Assembly: GCA_903830985.1 (NCBI GenBank)
Contig: CAIKVZ010000318.1
Span: 1-40,058, forward strand
Length of the DNA: 40,058 bases
Direction of reading: 5' to 3'
DNA from: an uncultured beta proteobacterium
GTDB lineage: Bacteria > Pseudomonadota > Gammaproteobacteria > Burkholderiales > Burkholderiaceae_C
Made by a program: the position numbers and the translations under genes. Within the stretch, counting starts at the first letter, position 1. Every line of letters starts with the position of its first letter. The notes beneath the pieces are model-generated. The model had not been told where the DNA came from. It ran no database searches and worked only from the letters and a program-made list of their open reading frames with translations. Shown here one piece after another: positions 34,403 through 40,058 of this stretch.

Positions 34403-35025
34403 GCGTTCACTCGCAAGGCCTTGAGGTGCCGGGCGAAGCGGTCCGCCGCCAACTCCAGTGCCAGCAGGTAGGCGTCGACCATGGCCCGGAAGTAGCGCCA
34501 GAAAATCAGCGAGGGAATCGCCACCATCAAACCGAAAGCGGTGTTGTACAGCGCCACCGAAATGCCGTGTGCCAGCTGCGCCGGATTGCCGCCACCCGTG
34601 GGCGTTTGCGAACCGAAGATCTCGATCATGCCGATGACCGTGCCCAACAAGCCCAGCAACGGCGCCGCTGAGGCAATCGTCGCCAGCGCGCTCAGGTAGC
34701 GTTCCATGCGGTGCGCCACCTCGCGCCCGGAACCTTCCATGGTGGCGCGCAAGTCTTCCTCGGAACAGCGCGGATTCTGGTGCAGGGCGCGCAGCCCGCT
34801 CGCCAGGACCTCGCCCAGGGCCGAGTTATGCGCCAACTGCTCGACCACCTCGCGCGCCGGCAAGGCGGTGCGCGACACCTTCATGGCCTCGTCGAGCAGT
34901 TTGGGCGGCGCGATGCGATTCGCTTTGAGACTGAGCAGGCGCTCGATGACGATGGCCACGGCCAACAACGAACAGGTGATGAGTGGCCAGATGGGCCATC
35001 CCGCAGCTTGGATGATCGAGAACAA
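34399..35025 (-). CDS. exbB: MotA/TolQ/ExbB proton-channel family protein
   Basis: A 208-residue inner-membrane protein with three helices. Recognisable parts are FSIIQAAGWPIWPLITCSLLAVAIVIERLL at the N-terminus and the channel region LATIASAAPLLGLLGTVIGMIEIFGSQ, followed by AHGISVALYNTAFGLMVAIPSLIFWRYF. I infer a TTG start at 35025, preceded by GGAGAG at good spacing, because the protein then begins like other members. Longer forms would add about 42 residues of unlike sequence. It precedes exbD in the same operon. Confidence 0.92.
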   Translation of the reverse strand: MFSIIQAAGWPIWPLITCSLLAVAIVIERLLSLKANRIAPPKLLDEAMKVSRTALPAREVVEQLAHNSALGEVLASGLRALHQNPRCSEEDLRATMEGSGREVAHRMERYLSALATIASAAPLLGLLGTVIGMIEIFGSQTPTGGGNPAQLAHGISVALYNTAFGLMVAIPSLIFWRYFRAMVDAYLLALELAADRFARHLKALRVNA

Positions 35026-35220
35026 ATAACTCTCCGAAAAAAGGTGAAGTGCCGAGCGATTATGGGGCCGCAAGCACCAGCCCCCGCCCCGCGTTGGCGG
35101 CAGTGTTACAGCCACTGGGGAATTCCCTCCTGCTGAAAACGGCCATAACACCTACAATCTACGCTTGATTTTTGTCACGACAGGCTGCGCTTGCGCGCCA
35201 CAACCAGGGGTACGGCATTT

Positions 35221-36435
35221 ATGACGACTTTCGATGCATGGGGCGGGTTGACGCTGCTGAACTGGCTGCAGACTGGCCTGTGGAACTTGGCGGGTTGGCA
35301 GATCGTGCTGTTCACCCTGGGGTTGACGCACGTCACCATCGCCAGCGTCACCATTTTCCTGCACCGCCACCAGGCACACCGGGCGCTCGACCTGCACCCC
35401 ATGGCGTCGCACTTTTTCCGTTTTTGGCTGTGGTTCAGCACCGGCACCGTGACGCGCGAATGGACCGCCGTGCACCGCAAGCACCACGCCAAATGCGAGC
35501 AGCAGGGCGACCCGCACAGCCCGGTGGTGTTCGGCATCAAAAAGGTCTTCTGGCAGGGCTACGAGTTGTACAAGGCGGAATGCGGCAACATCGAAACCGT
35601 GCAGCGCTTTGGCCACAACACGCCCAACGACTGGCTGGAACGAAACGTCTACTCGCGCTTCACCTGGCAGGGCGTGGCGCTGATGCTGGTGCTTGATCTG
35701 GCGCTGTTTGGCGTCATCGGTCTCACGGTGTGGGCCGTGCAGATGCTGTGGATTCCGGTGACGGCCGCAGGCATCATCAACGGCATTGGTCACTGGTGGG
35801 GTTACCGCAACTTTGAATCGGCCGACGCCAGCACCAACGTCTCGCCCTGGGGCGTGCTCATCGGCGGCGAGGAACTGCACAACAACCACCACACCTACCC
35901 GACCTCGGCCAAGCTGTCGGTCAAGCCCTATGAGTTCGACATCGGCTGGGCTTACATCCGCGTGCTGCAGTCGCTGCGCCTGGCCACGGTGAAGAAGACC
36001 CCGCCGCGCCTGGCCTATGGCGTGGTGCGGCCCGTGGCCGACGAGCTGACGCTGGAGGCGCTGATCGCGAACCGCTACGAAGTCATGGCACGCTATGCGC
36101 GCGAGCTGCGCAGCGTATGCCGCGCCGAGATCACCGTGCTCAAGGTGCGGCGCCAGGACCTGACGGTGCTCAAGGCGGCGAAACGCTGGCTGCACCGGGA
36201 GCAGGAGCAGGTGCCGGCTGAAGCGCAGCCCAAGGTGGCACAGGCGCGCGCCGCGAACCCGGTGCTGGACAAGATGCTCACCATGCGCGAGGAACTGCGC
36301 CAGCTCTGGCTGAGCCGTTCCCAGTCGCGCGAACAACTCGCTGCCGACCTGCAGGCCTGGTGCGCGCGCGCCGAAGCCAGCGGCATTTGCGCGCTGCAGG
36401 AGTTCTCCATCCGGCTGAGGGCGGCAAGGGCCTGA
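35221..36435 (+). CDS. Acyl-CoA/fatty-acid desaturase (delta-9 type)
   Basis: A 404-residue membrane desaturase. The three His boxes are HRHQAHR (HX4H), HRKHH (HX2HH) and HNNHH (HX2HH), which hold the di-iron centre. Hydrophobic helices flank them. It introduces a double bond in long-chain acyl chains and so controls membrane fluidity. The C-terminus extends about 100 residues beyond the last His box and is helical and charged, perhaps soluble. The ATG at 35221 follows GGGG-rich sequence; a GTG ten codons earlier is weaker. TACAAT at 35153-35158 is a possible -10. A hairpin follows at 36443-36463. Confidence 0.92.
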   Translation: MTTFDAWGGLTLLNWLQTGLWNLAGWQIVLFTLGLTHVTIASVTIFLHRHQAHRALDLHPMASHFFRFWLWFSTGTVTREWTAVHRKHHAKCEQQGDPHSPVVFGIKKVFWQGYELYKAECGNIETVQRFGHNTPNDWLERNVYSRFTWQGVALMLVLDLALFGVIGLTVWAVQMLWIPVTAAGIINGIGHWWGYRNFESADASTNVSPWGVLIGGEELHNNHHTYPTSAKLSVKPYEFDIGWAYIRVLQSLRLATVKKTPPRLAYGVVRPVADELTLEALIANRYEVMARYARELRSVCRAEITVLKVRRQDLTVLKAAKRWLHREQEQVPAEAQPKVAQARAANPVLDKMLTMREELRQLWLSRSQSREQLAADLQAWCARAEASGICALQEFSIRLRAARA

Positions 36436-36442
36436 ACGGGGT

Positions 36443-36463
36443 TATTGGGGTCAGACGCCAATA
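36443..36463. terminator. Imperfect 10-bp hairpin after the desaturase gene
   Basis: TATTGGGGTC-A-GACGCCAATA forms a 10-bp stem with one mismatch, 7 bp after the desaturase stop. There is no T-run. It is also similar to GGGGTCAGAC-type REP sequences found in other betaproteobacteria, so it may be a repeat fragment instead of a terminator. Confidence 0.4.
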
Positions 36464-36522
36464 GGCTCAAGTCGTTGCTTCAAGCGGCTGGTGTGCGGCG
36501 GGTGGCCGATTTAGTTCCGACA

Positions 36523-36540
36523 TAACTTTCATGAAAGTTA
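36523..36540. promoter_or_regulatory. Perfect 18-bp palindrome between convergent genes
   Basis: TAACTTTCATGAAAGTTA is self-complementary with 9-bp half sites. It sits in the 244-bp gap between the 3' ends of the desaturase and the flavoprotein genes, where no promoter is expected. It has the form of a transcription-factor operator, but no target gene is evident. Confidence 0.4.
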
Positions 36541-36629
36541 GTCTCCACTGCAACTTCGTTGTGTGCGCGTTTGGCACCATGAGGACGCACGCCGTACACC
36601 GGCCGCGCAGCCACAAACGAATGAATACC

Positions 36630-36665
36630 TGGATTGCCACGCCGCTGACGCGGCTCGCAATGGCG
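36630..36665. repeat. Degenerate REP-like fragment
   Basis: TGGATTGCCACGCC...GGCTCGCAATGGCG matches the right end of the element at 4181-4348 (GGATTGCCACGG...CCTCGCAATGACG) apart from changes in the loop and the last bases. It ends 14 bp before the stop of the flavoprotein gene. Confidence 0.6.
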
Positions 36666-36679
36666 CCCAAGTGCCGGGG

Positions 36680-37981
36680 CTATTCGGTGCCGAATTTGGT
36701 GGCGAACTCGATGCCGATCTTTTGCAGCAGGGGCGTGGGCAGCAGGCCGCCGGCGCAGACAATCACGGCATCGTTTTTCAGCTTTTGCGGGATGCTGTCG
36801 TAATCGATTTCCACATGGGTCTCGGTGACGCGCGTCACCTGTGAGTTCAGCATCACCTTCAGGCGCCCGGTCTTTTCCTGCTGCTCCAGCGCGCTGCGAT
36901 TCTTCTGCTTGACCCGGGAAAAAGCGGCACTGCGGTACGACAGGGTGACATGGGTCCCCGGCTGTTCCGACAGGGAAATCGCGGCTTCCAGCGCACTGTC
37001 GCCGCCGCCCACCACCAGCACAGACTGCCCCTGGTACTGTGCCGGGTCGATCAGACGGTACACCACCTTGTGCGATTCCTCGCCGGGAACGTCAAGCTTG
37101 CGCGGCGTGCCGCGACGCCCCATGGCCAGCAGCACGGTGCGCGCGGTGTAACTGCCGCGGTTGGTGCGCACCACGAAGTTGCCGTGCTCGCGTTCAATGG
37201 CCTCCATGCGCTCGCGAAAGGCAATCTGCAAGCCGGTCTTTTTCACGACGTCGAGCCAGAATTCCAGCAGTTTTTCCTTGTGCACTTCGCCGAACTTGAC
37301 CTTGCCGATGATGGCAAGTTCCACCGGCGCCGTCATCGCGACCTTTTGCCGTGGGTAGTGGTAGACCGCGCCACCGAGCGAGTCTTCCTGCTCCAGCAAC
37401 TTGTAGCGCAGCTTGTGCTCGATCGCAGACAGGCCGGCGGACAAGCCGGCCGGACCGCAGCCGACGATCACCACATCGAATTCGGCGTTGCCGCCGGTCT
37501 TCTTGCGCAAGGCGTTCATGGCCTGACGCCCCTGCTCTGCGGCCTTGCGAATCAGCCCCATGCCACCCAGTTCGCCAGCGATGAAGATGCCTGGCACATT
37601 GGCCTCGAACTGTGGCGTGACGGTGGGGATGTCGATGCCGCGCTTCTCCGTGCCAAAAACCAACTTGATCGCCTCCACCGGACAAGCCGCAGCGCAGGCG
37701 CCGTGACCGATGCAGTGCGCCGCGTTCACCAGCACGGCCTTGCCGTTGACCACGCCCAGCGCCTGCTCAGGACAGGATTTGACGCAGGCACCTCCCCCAA
37801 AACAACGGGCCGTATCCACCACCGGGTGCAGGGATGGGGGCTCCATGAGACCGCTCTCCACCGCGTGCTGCAATTGCGCCGTATGCCCTGTTTGCTTGCG
37901 GTTCTGGCGCGCCCGGTACAGCGTGACAATAATCACGAAGATCGCCACATAGAGATAAAAGTAAAGATAAGAATTTGACAT
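36680..37981 (-). CDS. Membrane-anchored iron-sulfur FAD/NAD(P)-dependent oxidoreductase
   Basis: A 433-residue protein. A membrane anchor occupies about residues 5-22. Two ferredoxin-like motifs follow (about 58-110): RCFGGGACVKSCPEQA and HCIGHGACAAACPVEA. Both lack the second Cys of a usual CX2CX2CX3C motif, having Gly and His there. A segment reading PGIFIAGELGGMGLIRKA precedes a thioredoxin-reductase-like flavoprotein with FAD site VIVGCGPAGLSAGLSA (about 170) and NAD(P) site VLVVGGGDSALEAAISL (about 318). No CxxC redox pair like that of thioredoxin reductase is visible. It probably passes electrons between NAD(P)H and an iron-sulfur or cytochrome partner at the membrane. It is the last gene of a group with the TPR and TonB-like genes. 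Confidence 0.88.
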   Translation of the reverse strand: MSNSYLYFYLYVAIFVIIVTLYRARQNRKQTGHTAQLQHAVESGLMEPPSLHPVVDTARCFGGGACVKSCPEQALGVVNGKAVLVNAAHCIGHGACAAACPVEAIKLVFGTEKRGIDIPTVTPQFEANVPGIFIAGELGGMGLIRKAAEQGRQAMNALRKKTGGNAEFDVVIVGCGPAGLSAGLSAIEHKLRYKLLEQEDSLGGAVYHYPRQKVAMTAPVELAIIGKVKFGEVHKEKLLEFWLDVVKKTGLQIAFRERMEAIEREHGNFVVRTNRGSYTARTVLLAMGRRGTPRKLDVPGEESHKVVYRLIDPAQYQGQSVLVVGGGDSALEAAISLSEQPGTHVTLSYRSAAFSRVKQKNRSALEQQEKTGRLKVMLNSQVTRVTETHVEIDYDSIPQKLKNDAVIVCAGGLLPTPLLQKIGIEFATKFGTE

Positions 37982-38032
37982 TTTTTTGCCCTGGAGGCAG
38001 CCATGCGGCCGCTCACGCGACCTGGGATAAGC

Positions 38033-39079
38033 CTATTTCACGAGTTCCCGAATCTCGATGACAAGCCCTGATGTTCCCACACTTGCCGCGGCGGACCGTC
38101 CCAGCAGGTCACCGCTTTGTGCCGTGGCCTGCCCGCTCTTGCTGAGCAACGCACTGACCACCACCTGCGACGCACCCGAAAGCCTGGCCTGCGCCGACAT
38201 GCCCATGCTGTCATCCAGCACAAACTGCAAGGGCAAGTCCTTCACCTGGCGGCGCAGCACGGCCAGCGGCGCACCCTCGCCGGCCACGGTGCGTGCCATG
38301 ATGAAGACCGTGTCTTCCGGGCTGACGCCCTGCATCAGGGCCGACGCGAGGATGACACGGCCACTCACCGTGCCAGCGGCGTTCGCCGGCACGGATTCGG
38401 CTGGACCACTGCCCGCCGGCATGCCCGCCAACTGGCGTGTCTGCGCCAAAACCGGCAGCACCTGCTGCACCAGGCCGTTGTCGGCCGGCCCGAAGCGCAC
38501 CAGTTGCTCCCAGTATTTCACTGCAGCAGCCGTGTCCCGGCGGTCCATGGCCTCGGCACCGGCCAGGAACAAGGCCTTCAGGTTGTGCGCATCGAGTTCC
38601 AGCGCGCGCTGCACCTGCTGCAATGGCTGGCCCGACAAGGAGCCCTGTTTCATCGCCAAGGAGTCGGCATAGTCGGCAATCAGCCCGGCGTCGTTCGGGC
38701 TCAGGGTCACCGCCTTTTGAAATGCTGCCAGGGCCTGAGGATGGCGCTCCAGCGCCGTGTAGGAGCGCGCCAGCATGGCCCAGCCCTGGACGTCACCGGG
38801 CTGGTTCTGCAGGCGCAGCGCCAGGCGCTCCAGCATGGCGCTCATCTCGTCCGAGCCGGCGGCATGCGCTGCGTCTTGCGGTGCCGCACCCATAGCTGCA
38901 CCCGTGCCTGACGTGGGCTCGATAGCAGCGATCGAGGTTTGCAGTTCATATCCCAGGCCGGCAAGCGCCACCGCAAGCACCGCCGCCGCCAACCACGGCC
39001 ACCTGGCGGGGGAACCGACGGCGTCTGCATTCTGAGCAGGTGCGGGGGCGGTTTGGGCAGAGGGAATATTCGTTTTCAT
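38033..39079 (-). CDS. TPR protein with CcmI-like C-terminal domain
   Basis: A 348-residue protein. A Pro/Ala-rich cytoplasmic start precedes one membrane helix (about residues 27-46: WPWLAAAVLAVALAGLGY). A periplasmic TPR region follows (about 85-200: WAMLARSYTALERHPQALAAFQKAV and neighbours). The C-terminal part reads VFIMARTVAGEGAPLAVLRRQVKDLP, then FVLDDSMGMSAQARLSGASQVVVSALLSKSG, the pattern of the periplasmic domain of cytochrome c assembly factor CcmI/CycH. The two-helix CcmI N-terminus is missing and no other ccm gene is present. It may chaperone apocytochrome or another redox protein. AGAGG precedes the ATG. It lies 33 bp after the TonB-like gene and 51 bp before the flavoprotein gene. 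Confidence 0.85.
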   Translation of the reverse strand: MKTNIPSAQTAPAPAQNADAVGSPARWPWLAAAVLAVALAGLGYELQTSIAAIEPTSGTGAAMGAAPQDAAHAAGSDEMSAMLERLALRLQNQPGDVQGWAMLARSYTALERHPQALAAFQKAVTLSPNDAGLIADYADSLAMKQGSLSGQPLQQVQRALELDAHNLKALFLAGAEAMDRRDTAAAVKYWEQLVRFGPADNGLVQQVLPVLAQTRQLAGMPAGSGPAESVPANAAGTVSGRVILASALMQGVSPEDTVFIMARTVAGEGAPLAVLRRQVKDLPLQFVLDDSMGMSAQARLSGASQVVVSALLSKSGQATAQSGDLLGRSAAASVGTSGLVIEIRELVK

Positions 39080-39112
39080 GGCGTGCCTCTTTGAGAATAC
39101 GTTGGCGTGCAG

Positions 39113-40058
39113 TCAGCGCCCGCCGTAGAGCAGGCGCAGCGCGGTATCGAAGGTCCACACGCGGCGGATTTCGATGATGTCATAGTCCACGGCCAAATCC
39201 GAGGGGAAGGCCGGAAAAGGCGATAACAAGAGGATGATGCGCCGCACCGCGCCATCGATGGCCGGCACGCCGCTGGAGCGGTTGATGACCACGCTCTCCA
39301 CCGAGCCGTCGTGCCGCAAGGCCACCGTCACCACCGGGTTTTCATAGGGGCCGCTCTTGGCCGCCTGCAGAACGTCAAACGGTGCGTTCTGCTCCACCTT
39401 CTGGCGCCATCCTTCAGCCGCCATGCGCAGCCGCAAGTCCTGGTCGGGACGGGTCAGCAGGGCACGCCGTTGACTGCTCTCAAGCTGCGCCTGCGGCGGC
39501 TTGGGCATCACGGCGAGCGGCGCGGGGAGTTCGGGACGGGGCGCGGGCTTGCGCGGCGCCTCGGCAATGGCCGCAGCGGCGCCGCCCTGGGACGTGGCCT
39601 CGCGTGCAGCCGTGGCGCTCGCGGCGGTCGCGAGCCGGGCGGCCTCGCGTTGCCCGGCGGCCTGACGCGCGGCATCCGCAGCCAGGGCCTGCTGGCGTGC
39701 CGCCTCTTGGGCTGCGGCCTGCTGGCGCAGGACCTCCTGTGCTGCAGCTTGTTGGCGCTTCGCTTCCTGTTGCTGGGTGGCCTGACGAGCGGCTTCTTGC
39801 TGCGCCGCGGCCTGACGGCTCACTTCGCGTTGCGCCGCGTCCTTGCGCGCAGTTTCCTGTGCCAGTGCCTGCTGGCGCTGCGCTTCCTGTTGCTGGGTGG
39901 CCTGACGAGCGGCTTCTTGCTGCGCCGCGGCCTGACGGCTCGCCTCGCGTTGCGCTGCTTCCTGACGCGCAGCTTCCTGTGCCAGGGCCTGCTGGCGTGC
40001 CGCCTCTTGGGCTGCGGCTTGCTGGCGCTGCGCTTCCTGTTGCTGGGTGGCCTGACGA
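39113..40058 (-). CDS. TonB/TolA-like protein with long Ala/Gln/Arg repeat helix (N-terminus outside window)
   Basis: The frame is open to the window edge, so the N-terminus is missing. At least 200 residues consist of repeats such as QEAARQQALA and QEAQRQQALAQE, encoded by imperfect tandem DNA repeats (for example 39781-39840 against 39901-39960). This should form a long, rigid helix like domain II of TolA, able to span the periplasm. A Pro-rich hinge (RKPAPRPELPAPLAVMPKPPQ) leads to a C-terminal domain of about 110 residues with NPVVTVALRHDGSVESVVINRSSGVPAIDGAV, a TonB-type C-terminal domain. It probably transmits force from an ExbB/ExbD-type motor to an outer-membrane partner. The exbB/exbD at 33977-35025 are candidates but not adjacent. 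Confidence 0.87.
   Translation of the reverse strand, partial: RQATQQQEAQRQQAAAQEAARQQALAQEAARQEAAQREASRQAAAQQEAARQATQQQEAQRQQALAQETARKDAAQREVSRQAAAQQEAARQATQQQEAKRQQAAAQEVLRQQAAAQEAARQQALAADAARQAAGQREAARLATAASATAAREATSQGGAAAAIAEAPRKPAPRPELPAPLAVMPKPPQAQLESSQRRALLTRPDQDLRLRMAAEGWRQKVEQNAPFDVLQAAKSGPYENPVVTVALRHDGSVESVVINRSSGVPAIDGAVRRIILLLSPFPAFPSDLAVDYDIIEIRRVWTFDTALRLLYGGR
39781..40058. repeat. Imperfect tandem repeats coding for the TolA-like helix
   Basis: The block starting CCTGACGAGCGGCTTCTTGC recurs at 39781 and 39901, and CGCTTCCTGTTGCTGGGTGG recurs at 39881 and 40031. Shorter units of about 30 bp repeat through 39640-40058. Such arrays expand and contract easily, so helix length may vary between strains. 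Confidence 0.8.

Overview
The window is high-GC, densely coded DNA from a betaproteobacterium, most likely Burkholderiales and probably Comamonadaceae. The basis is indirect: Bug/TctC-type binding proteins, duplicated DUF1631 proteins, branched-chain-type ABC cassettes beside CO-dehydrogenase-like molybdenum hydroxylases, ExbB/ExbD next to a desaturase, and codon use strongly biased to G/C at third positions. No rRNA, tRNA, CRISPR array, phage or complete insertion sequence was seen. The placement is an inference from gene content, without a database search.

Left part (1-13401), uptake and oxidation of an unknown small molecule. A truncated ATP-grasp ligase is translationally coupled to a Bug solute-binding protein. 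Then follow two divergons. The first is xdhC (minus) against a five-gene branched-chain-type ABC transporter livJHMGF (plus). The second is a molybdenum-hydroxylase operon in the order coxG, FAD subunit, 2Fe-2S subunit, Mo subunit (minus) against a TetR regulator (plus). Both intergenic regions carry the same interrupted palindrome, TTGACC-N4-GGTAAA, followed by TAAT. I infer that transporter, hydroxylase and the XdhC maturation factor form one TetR-controlled regulon. The substrate cannot be read from the sequence, but the Mo subunit lacks the CO-dehydrogenase signature.

Middle part (13402-28117). A TIGR04222-like membrane protein with a Cys/Gly tail is followed by a DUF1778/GNAT toxin-antitoxin pair lying just upstream of mutS. 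A diverged copy of the mutS start region sits on the other side of the pair. After mutS come an RND efflux adaptor and pump, then two tandem DUF1631 paralogues, the first with a Gly/Tyr/Pro-rich linker.

Right part (28118-40058). It holds a two-subunit PimC/PimD-like acyl-CoA dehydrogenase, yceH, a purN broken by a single in-frame amber codon, a DUF1653 protein, an RsmB-like RNA methyltransferase, exbB/exbD, a fatty-acid desaturase, and a minus-strand group of three genes: a TonB/TolA-like protein running off the window, a TPR protein with a CcmI-like C-terminus, and a membrane-anchored iron-sulfur flavoprotein.

Intergenic DNA holds two related large inverted repeats (7851-8053 and 31979-32220), a REP-like element between livJ and livH with a degenerate relative near 36630, and several palindromes. 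Many long open frames antisense to real genes are treated as high-GC shadows.
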